Assembly: GCA_905116865.2 (NCBI GenBank)
Contig: CAJHNH020008543.1
Location: 52,283 to 116,282, forward strand
Length of the DNA stretch: 64,000 bases
Origin: Candidula unifasciata
Taxonomy: Eukaryota; Mollusca; Gastropoda; Stylommatophora; Geomitridae
Reading direction: 5' to 3'
A program made the translations under genes and the position numbers. Numbering within the stretch: position 1 is the first letter of the stretch; the number at the start of each line of letters is the position of its first letter. This document shows, one piece after another, positions 1 through 13,100 of this stretch. The notes under the pieces were generated by a model. It saw only the letters and a program-made list of their open reading frames with translations. It searched no databases and had not been told where the DNA came from.

Positions 1-870
1 TGGAAACAGTTTCTGGGGTGCTTTCAAGTCCTTGTAGTGTTGGAGACAGTTTCTGGCATGCTTTCAAGTCCTTGTGGTGTTGGAGACAGTTTCTGGCATG
101 CTTTCAAGTCCTTGTAGTGTTGGAGACAGTTTCTGGGGTGCTTCTAAGTCCTTGTAGTGTTGGAGACAGTTTCTGGGGTGCTTCTAAGTCCTTGTAGTGT
201 TGGAAACAGTTTCTGGGGTGCTTTCAAGTCCTTGTAGTGTTGGAGACAGTTTCTGGGGTGCTTCTAAGTCCTTGTAGTGTTGGAGACAGTTTCTTGGGTG
301 CTTTCAATGTCCTTGTAGTGTTGGAAACAGTTTCTGGGGTGCTTTCAAGTCCTTGTAGTGTTTGAGACAGTTTCTGGGGTGCTTTCAAGTCCTTGTAGTG
401 TTTGAGACAGTTTCTGGGGTGCTTCTAAGTCCTTGTAGTGTTGGAAACAGTTTCTGGGGTGCATCTAAATCCTTGTAGTGTTGGAGACAGTTTCTGGGGT
501 GCTTCTAAGTCTTTGTAGTGTTGGAAACAGTTTCTGGGGTGCTTCTAAGTCCTTGTAGTGTTGGAGACAGTTTCTGGGGTGCTTCTAAATCCTTGTAGTG
601 TTGGAGACAGTTTCTGGGGTGCTTCTAAGTCCTTGTAGTGTTGGAAACAGTTTCTGGGGTGCTTCTAAATCCTTGTAGTGTTGGAAACAGTTTCTGGGGT
701 GCTTTCAAGTCCTTGTAGTGTTGGAGACAGTTTCTGGCATGCTTTCAAGTCCTTGTAGTGTTGGAGACAGTTTCTGGCATGCTTTCAAGTCCTTGTAGTG
801 TTGGAGACAGTTTCTTGGGTGCTTTCAAGTCCTTGTAGTGTTGGAGACAGTTTTTGGCATGCTTTCAAGT
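1..870. repeat. 40-bp minisatellite, about 22 copies, cut by the window edge
   Basis: A 40-bp unit (core ggagacagtttctggggtgc) is repeated head to tail from the first base. Copies differ at a few fixed positions, such as ggggtgcttct against ggcatgctttc, and one single-base insertion near 308 shifts the register. It lies in the URB1 intron upstream of the first exon visible here. The array probably continues left of the window. Confidence 0.95.
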
Positions 871-1057
871 CCTTGTAGTGTTTAGGACATTTTGTAAGGG
901 GGTTTCATGTGAGTGTTGGCCTGTATATATTCTGAGTAGGGGCAGGATTAGGTCGACCACTTCCCTTGCTTGCCATGTTGACCTCCCAGACAGTACCCAA
1001 AGAGTTGTGGACATTATTTATATACAGCATGCACCAGCCTACATTTATTTTCTACAG

Positions 1058-1118
1058 ATCAGCGTCTGCTGTTGATGATGAAGCGATGCAGCCAGAGCAA
1101 AGGGGCAGATTTTGAGTG
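1058..1118 (+). CDS. URB1: URB1 exon a (61 bp)
   Basis: The exon follows tctacag and precedes gtaagt. It begins with the last two bases of a split codon and ends with two bases of the next. The frame reads QRLLLMMKRCSQSKGADFE. The closing TG joins the first T of the next exon to make Cys, so the phase is consistent. It is short, so it rests on splice signals and phase more than on homology. Confidence 0.7.
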
Positions 1119-4100
1119 GTAAGTGACACGTGAAAGGTTTTAGTGTTGTGTATTTTGCATTCATGTTAGTTTCTCTCACTTACACATTGAAGTAAATTTA
1201 TTTATTATGTATTATGGGAGCCATGGATCTGAGCCAGCAAATGTATAGTGGGAGCCATGGGTCTGAGCCAGCAAATGTACAGTGGGAGCTATGGATCTGT
1301 GCCAACAGATGTATACTGAGAGCCATGGAACTGAGCCAACAAAGAGCCAGAATAAGTACATATTCAGTGAGTGGCAGTGTGTGTCAAGACATTGGGCTCT
1401 CTGATGCCTTGTCCTCCTCCTTCTATGTTCGCCCTTAAAAGTTGACGCCTTGTGTTGTGGTCTACAGCTGTCTGTGCCTTTAAGCCCAGCACGCCCGCTT
1501 TCAGCAAATCCTTAATTGCCCTTGATGACAAACTTGTGACAGTAGGTGGACCACTGTTTGTCATGGTCAATAAATTAACTTCAGATTCCCTGTGTATGTG
1601 TCATCGGTCATTAAAATTGCTTACATGTACATCTGTGTTTTGCCCTAGTCCTGTGTTGTGGGGCAAATCGGCCATGGAGCAGCAGTCAGTCTCTGAAGTC
1701 CTGGGCCCAAGTCTGCACAAGCAAGCAAGTGCCCAGGTGGTCCTGGAACAGCTGAAGCCAGCAATCATGCAGGAGTCCATCCTCAACTTCCCTGTCAGGA
1801 GGCAGTGCTCGGTGAGTACAGCCACTCTTGGTTTTCTCTCAGTGATTTCCTGTACTATGGGTTCACCTGTGTCACATGTTGTACACTGCTCTGTTCAATC
1901 TGTTTACGTCTGATAGAAAATTACCTGTTTGTTTGAGACCCAGCTGGGGCAGGTCCTTTTCTTTGAGTGCTGGGTGGAGAATGTTTGGCTACTTGTGACT
2001 AAATCTCAACAGTTGATGTCCTGATGACTGGATCCTAGCAGAAGAATGACTCACCTAGTGGATGCTGACAAGAGAATGTTCTATTGAATACAGACATTCT
2101 ATGACTACTTCTTTTGGTCTTGAGAAGCCAAGCAAGAACACAGTGCAGCATGTACAAGAAGAAGCTTCTCATCAGCATTGATATAGTTCAGTTGTTATTC
2201 ACTGAATTTTGTGTTTTTGAGATGAGATATAAACATGCTAGATAACATTTTCTAGATGTAGGTGATCAAGTTGTTCTGTGTGTGTGAGTGAGGGGGTATT
2301 GTCTGTTATAAAGTTCTAACTTCGTTTCGTTCACCTTAAGCAACATGGCTGTATTTGTCCTCTGTCGTGTCTATTCAGCTTTAAAAATAAAACTTACCTC
2401 TCTTGTTCCCATGTACAGAGCGATCCTATTGTTGAAGCTAGTGAGTTCAAGGGCAAGTCCAGCTGCTATGATCCAAGTTTCCTGCTCAGGTTGTTTAGGC
2501 AGATTCTCTCTCCAGGTTTGTTTATGATGTTTGTCGTGTCTCCACGTATATCACATTTCTGTGCTTATCATGTCTCAGTGTTTGTCACGTGTCGTCACAT
2601 GTCATGTCTCCATGTTTGTCATTTCTCAAAATATGTCACATCTCAGCGTTTCTCATATCTCCGTGTATATATATGTCACATCTCTGTGTTTGTCATGTCT
2701 TGACCTGTGTCACATCTCAGTGTTTGTCATGTCTCAGTGTTTGTCATGTCCCTGCATTTGACACATCTCCAGGATTGTCATGTCTTGGTGTTTGTCACAT
2801 CTCTGCATTTGTGATGTTTTTGTGTACATATGTCATGTCTCCATGTTTTGTTTTGTTGTTACTGTAGTCTCGTCTTGTGAACTGTGTTTAGGTGGTCACA
2901 GAGTGGTTGCACTTAGGGTCATCAGTATGAGGAATTTGGATACCTTGTTTTACCTAACTGTAGCGAGGAGTAGTGCTCTGTAAGGACTATCAATAATTAG
3001 TCACAGACTCGCTTTTTTTGGAAGTGGCTGCATCAGCCTTCATGTCATGACCTCCACTTGTAAACCTTGAATATTAAAATGAGTAATTATTTACATACCT
3101 TGTTTTTTGTCGTTACCCTGAGTGTGTGTCACAACCCTATGAGTACAGTCAGTGGCGGAATAGACTACACCGTAAGGTGTGCGTGTTGAGGTGACACCCC
3201 AGGGTTGACACAAAAGGTCAGGGCCGTGACTGGTCAAGTCTGTTCTGTTATTGCACGGTGAAACCAGCTCTCAGGATAAAGCGTTTGGCCACGGCAAGAA
3301 AGAGTGAACGTTGTTGGAGACAAGTCGACAGCACGATGACCCCGGTTGGGACTGAGCTGGACCGGGTCAAGAGACACGAGGTGGAGAGAACACAGGAGAT
3401 TCGGTGTGCGACGGTCAGAGAGGAAGCAGACGTTTAGCAAGACAGTGATAGTGTATTAGAGTTAGGATATTTCTGTTAATGACTGCAGTTTATGTAGTGT
3501 TCTGTTAGAATAGGATAGTTCTTGTGTAGGGTATTTATACATGTTCTGTGAGAGAATGTCTAACCTTGGCACTCTGACCCTGTACTAGACAGAGGCTGTG
3601 ACAGTTTGGTTGGTCAGTGTGTCAATAGTTAAGAGCGTATCTCGTGACCGTGTGGTTTGAACACCAGGAGATTGCTTGTGGAACATACTGGGAGCGAGGC
3701 GACTGTAAAGCTCGTTCGGCCAGAGGGTCCAAGCAATAGGTGGCCACACAGCGGGAAGTCAACTGTCTATGTATTACCTGTACTTACAATAAAGATTGTC
3801 GTGTGTGCTCTGTGTGCGTTCGGGTTCAGTGTGTGTAAAAGGTTAGTCTGTCTGTCATAGGTCCAGTTACGAGCCACGGACCAGCAAGGTCACCCAGAGG
3901 TCTGTGACAGTGATTATTTACCTTTTGTATGTGTTTTTTAAAACTTCACTTAATTTGACTATTTACCTTTTGTATTACAGATAAGCAGGTGCCCATGAAA
4001 TTGTTTGTGGAAAAGGACTGCCTGAGTTATCTTCTCATTGCCTTGAGCAGCCATGACCAGTGCACTCGCCTGCATGCCTACCATGCACTGAATGATTTCT

Positions 4101-7100
4101 ACCTGCATGCTGAGGGCGCCAGGTGGCACGAGAAGACGGAGATCACCTTTGTCCTGGACCTGTTGACCGCCAGCAGGGTCAAGGACGGACAGAAGCTGTC
4201 ATTTGTCGTGGCACTGTTTTTTGCCAGGACTGTCAGATTGTTCTTACACCCTGGTGTGTCTGCTTTTCTAAAGTTATTGCTGAAAATTTTACTTACATTA
4301 ATGATGATTAGCCTGTAGTTCATTGTTGATATTCATTGAGTGATTATTAATGCTTGTTGCTTTATAATTGACTTCAGTTGATGTCACATACTTAATGGTA
4401 AGTGAAAGAACACTTGTTCACACCTGTGTATGTAATTGATACATGGATAGTCCACAATGGTAGAAATAAACAGAGTGTTGAGATTGTTAATCTGCCTACA
4501 TTCATACAGAAGAGGATTCAGTGTTGAAACTGTTTTCTGATCAATATTCAATGTGTTTTTCTTTGGTCAGCATTCAGTGTTAAGCTGTTATCTTGCCAGG
4601 ATTCAGTGTTAAAGCTGTTATCTTGCCAGGATTCAGTGTTGAGACTGTTATCTTGCGAGGATTCAGTGTTGAAGCTGTTATCTTGCCAGGATTCAGTGTT
4701 GAAGCTGTTATCTTGCCAGGATTCAGTGTTGAGACTGTTATCTTGCCAGGATTCAGTGTTGAGACTGTTATCTTGCCAGGATTCAGTGTTGAGACTGTTA
4801 TCTTGCCAGGATTCAGTGTTGAGACTGTTATCTTGCCAGGATTCAGTGTTGAGACTGTTATCTTGCCAGGATTCAGTGTTGAGACTGTTATCTTGCCAGG
4901 ATTCAGTGTTGAGACTGTTATCTTGCCAGGATTCAGTGTTGAGACTGTTATCTTGCCAGGATTCAGTGTTGAGACTGTTATCTGGTGAGGAGTCAGTGTT
5001 GAGACTCTTTATCTAGCCAGGATTCAGTGTCGAGAATGTTATCTAGCCAGGAGTCAGTGTTGAAACTGTTATCTAGCGAGGATTCAGTGTTGAAATTGTC
5101 TGACCAGGATTAAGTGTTGAAATTGTTGTCTGACCAGGATTTGGTGTTAAAACTGGTATCTGACTCAGAATTTAGTGTTGTAACTGTTATCTGAATAGGA
5201 TTTAGTGTTGTGACTGTTATCTGAATAGGATTTGGTGTTGTGACTGTTATCTGAATAGGATTTGATGTTAAGACTGTTATCTGACTAGAATTCAGTGTTG
5301 ATACTGTTATCTGACCAGGATTTAGTGTTGTGACTCAATGTGGCTAGAGTTTTTCAGGTAGAATAGCCATGTTTTGTTACTGAAAGGAGGCTGTACAGCC
5401 TGGGTAACTGAAGAGAGCTCAAAGATGTATTGAGCCATGTAGAGTGCTATAGTGTGGACATTTATGAACATTGTGAACTATATAAAACATTTTTAATCTT
5501 TGACCTTTCCCATCATCCCCAGCTGATCCCATGTACTTGCCAGTTTTCCGGTTTTTGATGGCCAAACCAGAAGTGGATTTATCAAGTGTTCCAGAATTTT
5601 ACAAACTCTTCTTCAGTGCTGGAGTTCAGGTAGGGAAAGGGTGGGGGGGGGGGGGGGGTGTTCAGATTTTATGTGTGTGTGGTAGTGTCAGTTGTGTATG
5701 TGATGACAGTGTGTGTGGTAATTTTTTTTTTTTTTTTTAAATCGAACACCGGCTGTGAATTCCAGTGGAAGGTTCCGGTTAATCGTCCGCTTGGACTTTT
5801 GGCCTTCACCTGGACCTGATTTTTGCGTGTACAACCGTTTTTAATTTTCCTGCCTCTTGGGCAGCTGTACGCCGACTTCGAAGGAAGACGTCAGGCCTAT
5901 TTCTAGGGTGACTGTGGCCATTGTTTTGTGTGGGTCGAGACTGCCTGATTTGTGTGGTGTCCGCCTTGTCTCCTTCGCCGCAGGTATTGCCCCCGGAGTA
6001 CCCCTTTGGGGCAACTCCCTGTGGAACAGTTGGCCCTCAAGGGAAGGCAGGGGCAGATCATGAGCATTCCCCGCCATCCAAGGAGGCTTCCATGCATGCA
6101 GAGCCGGCACATGGCGCTCTGGTTCTGGGCTCACTCAAGGAATCGTCACGTCCTGCACATGCCTGCTTAACCTCACAACCGTATCAGGCCTCCCGCTCGA
6201 CAGGGGCTGCGCCCTCTGGAAGTCAGCGGGGAGCAGCCCGTTGGTTTTGGACTTTTGTGACCACACAGATAGGTACATTAGCCCGGCAGAATTTCACATC
6301 CTGAATCAGGCATATCGTTATCAGTTTTGTCCCAACACTCGGGCGAGTGGGGTCTTTGGGTATGGACATTCGGCCTTTTGCATTTCAGTGCAAATTTTGA
6401 TGGTCAGATTTTGATCCGTATGATCTAGTTTTGTCGGACATTTAAGCTTAGCCATCCGATGGATGGTTGCTGTTGTGGTGTACCACAGCGCGGTGACGAT
6501 GACACTGAGGGTTAACCGAGGATGTACGTGACTGGCCAGCCTATGGATGGTTGCTGTTGTGGTGCACCTCAGCTCAGTGACGACGACACTGAGGGCCAAC
6601 CGAGGATGCACAAGGATGGCCAGCCCATGTATGGTTTCTGTTGTGTTGCATCTCAGCGCGGTGACGACGACACTGAGAATTAACCGAGGATGAGCATTGA
6701 GCAATGTTCTCTTTACTCAGCAGTCTTTTAACCAAGGGTTGTGATTTTAGCTGTACTTTTGTCGAACCTACTCATGTTCCTAATGAGTTTTGATAACATT
6801 TTTCACCCAAGCGTTTGGGGGCGGGCTGGTGAGAGCCACAAGGACACATCACCTCTGGGGGCCGCCAAACTCCGAGATCCCCTGACAGCTCTGTTAATGC
6901 TCATTTGAGACATTATCCGTGGCGCACGACGAGGACGTGCTGTAGGGGTCTTGCGTGAGGTTCCGTACAACCAGGATAGTAAAGGACTGGCGCCCGAGTG
7001 ACGTACGGAGTATCTCCTTATACACATCATGTTGGACTTAACTTCCCCTCACGCCTGTGACATAAATCACCGCGCCACTGTGTGGTAATGTCTAATGAGA

Positions 7101-10100
7101 TGTTAAGTTAGCATTTGATGGAATTAAATTAAGTGTGTAAATTCTGTGTCAGGCTAGATTAGTAAATGTGAATCCAGTGTGTCATGCTAAAATAGAATGT
7201 GTAGTTTGTGTGAATCCAGTGCTAGATTAGCATGTGTAGTTTGTGTGAATCCAGTGCTGGATTAGCATAAGTAATTTGTGGGAATCCAGTGCTAGGTTAG
7301 CATGTGTAGTTAGCGTGAAACCAGTGCTAGGTTAGCATGTGTAGTTAGCGTGAAACCAGTGCTAGATTAGCATGTGTAGTTAGCGTGAATCCAGTGCTAG
7401 ATTAGCATGTGTAGTTAGCGTGAAACCAGTGCTAGGTTAGCATGTGTAGTTAGCGTGAAACCAGTGCTAGGTTAGCATGTGTAGTTAGCGTGAAACCAGT
7501 GCTAGATTAGCATGTGTAGTTAGCGTGAAACCAGTGCTAGATTAGCATGTGTAGTTAGCGTGAAACCAGTGCTAGATTAGCATGTGTAGTTAGCGTGAAT
7601 CCAGTGCTAGATTAGCATGTGTAGTTAGCGTGAAACCAGTGCTAGATTAGCATGTGTAGTTAGCGTGAAACCAGTGCTAGATTAGCATGTGTAGTTAGCG
7701 TGAAACCAGTGCTAGATTAGCATGTGTAGTTAGCGTGAAACCAGTGCTAGATTAGCATGTGTAGTTTGTGTGAATCCAGTGCTAGATTAGCATGTGTAGT
7801 TAGCGTGAAACCAGTGCTAGGTTAGCATGTGTAGTTAGCGTGAAACCAGTGCTAGATTAGCATGTGTAGTTAGCGTGAAACCAGTGCTAGATTAGCATGT
7901 GTAGTTTGTGTGAATCCAGTGCTAGATTAGCATGTGTAGTTAGCGTGAAACCAGTGCTAGATTAGCATGTGTAGTTAGCGTGAAACCAGTGCTAGATTAG
8001 CATGTGTAGTTTGTGTGAATCCAGTGCTAGATTAGCATGTGTAGTTAGCGTGAAACCAGTGCTAGGTTAGCATGTGTAGTTAGCGTGAAACCAGTGCTAG
8101 ATTAGCATGTGTAGTTAGCGTGAAACCAGTGCTAGATTAGCATGTGTAGTTAGCGTGAAACCAGTGCTAGGTTAGCATGTGTAGTTAGCGTGAAACCAGT
8201 GCTAGATTAGCATGTGTAGTTAGCGTGAAACCAGTGCTAGATTAGCATGTGTAGTTAGCGTGAAACCAGTGCTAGATTAGCATGTGTAATTGTGTGTAAA
8301 TCTATTGTGTCATGCTTAATTAGCATGTGTTTGTAAACCCAGTGTGTCATTTTAAATAAGCATTTACCGTGCTAGAGTAAGCATGTAATCCTGGGTGGTG
8401 CATAAACCCAACACATGTTGTCTGTTTCCAGTACAAGCAAGAGAGGAACTGGATGCTGGCCCTGCTCAGTGATGGCATCAGAGAAACCTCTGACTACTGG
8501 CTGTACCAGAAGAAATTTATCTTCAAGATTATCTTCACCTTCTACGACTCAGCCCTCAGTGATGCTCACTCTCAGGTCTGTTTTGTGGTTCTTTTGCTGA
8601 AATACGTTCAGTGTCTCCTCTAGTCAAGATGTGTTTACTGTTTTTAATCTGGCAAGTATTTGCTTCTGACAATAGTTCACCATGGGATTTTCCTCTATAT
8701 GTAGACTGAAAGAATATAGTTTTGTCGCCCTGCTACTGAGTTGAGTGCATGGCTTGACACTGTAAGCTTTGGATGTTTTTCGACTGATCTCTATGGTTTG
8801 CGTTGTCAACTGTAGTTTCAGGAAATGACGAGTAGCCTGTTGCCACAGAACTGGTGGTACCTTATGTGACTAATCATCTGTGCAACTACTGTTCAGTTGT
8901 AACTGCTGCTTCCATCGATGAAGAACTGCATTTATGATGTTGGGCTTTTTGTGTTGGCACTTCTGATAGCTGCCATATGATTAAACGCACATATATGCTT
9001 TGGATGTTTTTCGACTGATCTCTATGGTTTGCGTTGTCAACTGTAGTTTCAGGAAATGACGAGTAGCCTGTTGCCACAGAACTGGTGGTACCTTATGTGA
9101 CTAATCATCTGTGCAACTACTGTTCAGTTGTAACTGCTGCTTCCATCGATGAAGAACTGCATTTATGATGTTGGGCTTTTTGTGTTGGCACTTCTGATAG
9201 CTGCCATATGATTAAACGCACATATATGCTATTGAATATACTGAGTCAATTTTCCACAAGGGACAGTGGTGGATATTCTGTGTGTCTGACTGTGTGTGTG
9301 TGTGTGTTTGTTTGGGCCCAGGAACAGAGTAACTATGGAGTGACCCATTTGCTATGAAGTTGGACCTGCGATTACTTGATTACCTGTTTGTGTTCTACTT
9401 TGTGGTTTTCTTACAGAAGTACATTTATAGTAATTGTGTGGAAGTTCCTGCCAGCAGCTGACGGTAGCTAGGAAGAATTGTGTTGAGGCTCAGGTAAATA
9501 CCTGATAGTAGCTAGAATTTGTGCGTAGGCTGTCTGGCTTCATATTATAAGAACATGTAGATTTGTCTGTGTCTCCAGGAGCTGGTTCTGCGGACAGTGA
9601 AGAATGCCTGCAAGGAAAAGTCTGTGGCTGTTGATCTGGTGCAGAACCATGGTCTGATGTCCTGGCTGGTGGCTGCAGTGAATTGCCTGTAAGTGCGAGA
9701 TGAATGGTTCAATGCTTTATGTATGTGTGTATGGAGTCAGTAATTAACTTGTTTAGAATGTATGTGTGTACTTGCTTCCATTTCCCCCTTCTCTCTCTCT
9801 CTCGCTCTCTCTTTCTCTTACACTCGTATGTATGTATGTATGTATATATAAGTATATATGTAAGTGAGTGAGAGAGTGTATGTGCACATGAATTTACCAT
9901 GGTTTTAACCTCTTTTTACAGTGACAGAAGGCCAGAGCATGCATGTCACTTATGTGACATCTGCTGGTCACTTTGGTCGAGCCTGACCACCACCAGATAT
10001 GCTTCGCAATCTGACCTGCCTGCCAGGAGATCCCAGCAAGGAATCCCTCGCCCAACAGCGGTGGAGATGGGACTGCTGGTCAAGACTTTGATTCCACACC

Positions 10101-13100
10101 TCAGGTATGTTGATCTCTGTTTCACTTGTTGTTGCTCTGACTCACTGGGTTCCAGTGGCCATTCATTTTATTTGTCAAACTGGTCAGTGGTGTGATCTCA
10201 TCTATAAAATTATGTTTTCCTGGTTGGCTCTGTTAATAACAATGGGTTTTACTGTTCAGATGCCTGACGCATTTAACGTATGTGCGTATTCTATTGGCCC
10301 TGCAGACTGCAGCCTCTTTTAATTTTTTTTTTCAAATGCAAGGGACAGAGTGATTTTCATTAGCATAGGAACAAAGCAACCCATTCGCTGTGTAGTTGGA
10401 ACTGCCAGTTAGCATGATTTAGTGATAGGACTGCCAGTGAGAGCATGATTTAGTGATAGGACTTCCAGTTAGCATGATTTAGTGATAGGACTGCTAATGA
10501 GCATTTTTTAGTGATAGGACTGTCAGTAAAAGCATGTTTTATTGATAGGACTGTCAGTGAGCATGTTTTATTAATAGGACTGTCAGTGAGAGCATGTTTT
10601 ATTGATAGGACTGTCAGTGAGAGGATGTTTTATTGATAGGACTGTTAGTGAGCATGTTTTATTGATAGGACTGTCAGTGAGAGCATGTTTTATTGATAGG
10701 ACTGTCAGTGAGGGCATGTTTTATTGATAGGACTGTCAGTGAGAGCATGTTTTATTGATAGGACTGTCAGTGAGAGCATGTTTTATTGATAGGACTGTCA
10801 GTGAGCATGTTTTATTGATAGGACTGTTATTGAGCATGTTTTATTGATTGGACTGTTATTGAGCATGTTTTATTGATAGGACTGTCAATGAGAGCATGTT
10901 TTATTGATAGGACTGTTATTGAGCATGTTTTATTGATTGGACTGTTATTGAGTATGTTTTATTGATAGGACTGTCAATGAGAGCATGTTTTATTGATAGG
11001 ACTGTTATTGAGCATGTTTTATTGATTGGACTGTTATTGAGCATGTTTTATTGATAGGACTGTCAGTGAGAGCATGTTTTATTGATAGAACTGTCAGTGA
11101 GCATGTTTTATTGATAGGACTGTCAGTGAGAGCATGTTTTATTGATAGGACTGTCAGTGAGCATGTTTTATTGATAGGACTGTCAGTGAGAGCATGTTTT
11201 ATTGATAGGACTGTCAGTGAGCATGTTTTATTGATAGGACTGTCAGTAAGAGAATGTTTTATTGATAGGACTGTCAGTGAGAGCATGTTTTATTGATAGG
11301 ACTGTCAGTGAGAGCATGTTTTATTGATAGGACTGTCAGTGAGCATGTTTTATTGATAGGACTGTTATTGAGCATGTTTTATTGATTGGACTGTTATTGA
11401 GCATGTTTTATTGATAGGACTGTCAATGAGAGCATGTTTTATTGATAGGACTGTTATTGAGCATGTTTTATTGATTGGACTGTTATTGAGTATGTTTTAT
11501 TGATAGGACTGTCAATGAGAGCATGTTTTATTGATAGGACTGTTATTGAGCATGTTTTATTGATTAGACTGTTATTGAGCATGTTTTATTGATAGGACTG
11601 TCAGTGAGAGCATGTTTTATTGATAGGACTGTCAGTGAGCATGTTTTATTGATAGGACTGTCAGTGAGAGCATGTTTTATTGATAGGACTGTCAGTGAGC
11701 ATGTTTTATTGATAGGACTGTCAGTGAGAGCATGTTTTATTGATAGGACTGTCAGTGAGCATGTTTTATTGATAGGACTGTCAGTAAGAGAATGTTTTAT
11801 TGATAGGACTGTCAGTGAGAGCATGTTTTATTGATAGGACTGTCAGTGAGAGCATGTTTTATTGATAGGACTGTCAGTGAGCATGTTTTATTGATAGGAC
11901 TGTCAATGAGAGCATGTTTTATTGATAGGACTGTCAGTGAGAGCATGTTTTATTGATAGGACTGTCAGTGAGCATGTTTTATTGATAGGACTGTCAGTGA
12001 GCATGTTTTATTGATAGGACTGTCAGTGAGAGCATGTTTTATTGATAGGACTGTCAGTGAGCATGTTTTATTGATAGGACTGTCAGTAAGAAAATGTTTT
12101 ATTGATAGGACTGTCAGTAAGAGCATGTTTTATTGATAGGACTGTCAGTGAGCATGTTTTATTGATAGGACTGTCAGTGAGAGCATGTTTTATTGATAGG
12201 ACTGTCAGTGAGAGCATGTTTTATTGATAGGACTGTCAGTGAGCATGTTTTATTGATAGGACTGTCAGTAAGAGAATGTTTTATTGATAGGACTGTCAGT
12301 GAGAGCATGTTTTATTGATAGGACTGTCAGTGAGAGCATGTTTTTTTGATAGGACTGTCAGTGAGAGCATGTTTTATTGAAAGGACTGTCAGTGAGAGCA
12401 TGTTTTATTGATAGGACTGTCAGTGAGCATGTTTTATTGATAGGACTGTCAGTGAGCATGTTTTATTGATAGGACTGTCAGTGAGAGCATGTTTTATTGA
12501 TAGGACTGTCAGTGAGAGCATGTTTTATTGATAGGACTGTCAGTGAGCATGTTTTATTGATAGGACTGTCAGTAAGCATGTTTTATTGATAGGACTGTTA
12601 TTGAGCATGTTTTATTGATAGGACTGTTAGTGAGAGCATGTTTTATTGATTGGACTGTTATTGAGCATGTTTTATTGATTGGACTGTCAGTGAACATGTT
12701 TTAGTGGTAGGACTGCCAATGAGCATGTTTTAGTAATCGGACTGTCAGTAAGAGCATGTTTTATTGATAGGACTGTCAGTAAGAGCATGTTTTAATGTTA
12801 GGACTGCCAATGAGCATGTTTTAGGACAAGGACTGTCAGTGAGAGCATGTTTTAGTGATAGGACTGCTAATGAGCATGTTTCAGTGATAGACCAGAAAGT
12901 GAAGGTGAGAGAATCAACATCATTGCACCTGGTTTTATCCCATATGGCTCAGTCTTTATACATAGAACAGCTAGCTGAGAGTTTCACACAGAGCACAACC
13001 TCTGTAGCTCTGGCGACGATCCTAAGGGATCTCCGTAAAAATTGCATTTGTGAACTTAAAGGCGCCGACGTGAAACAAACTCACAATCTCCAGAGTGTGT

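Noticed and set aside
4593..5016. Overlapping 131- and 136-codon repeat frames
   Set aside because: Both are readings of the intronic 30-bp minisatellite between well-supported URB1 exons.
5841..6304. Overlapping open frames of about 70-127 codons in the URB1 intron
   Set aside because: No recognised domain in any single frame. They lie in an inserted repetitive block. A retroelement remnant is more likely than a gene.
7195..8290. Regularly spaced repeats that might suggest a CRISPR array
   Set aside because: The repeats are contiguous without unique spacers, and the DNA is eukaryotic. The same holds for the other arrays.
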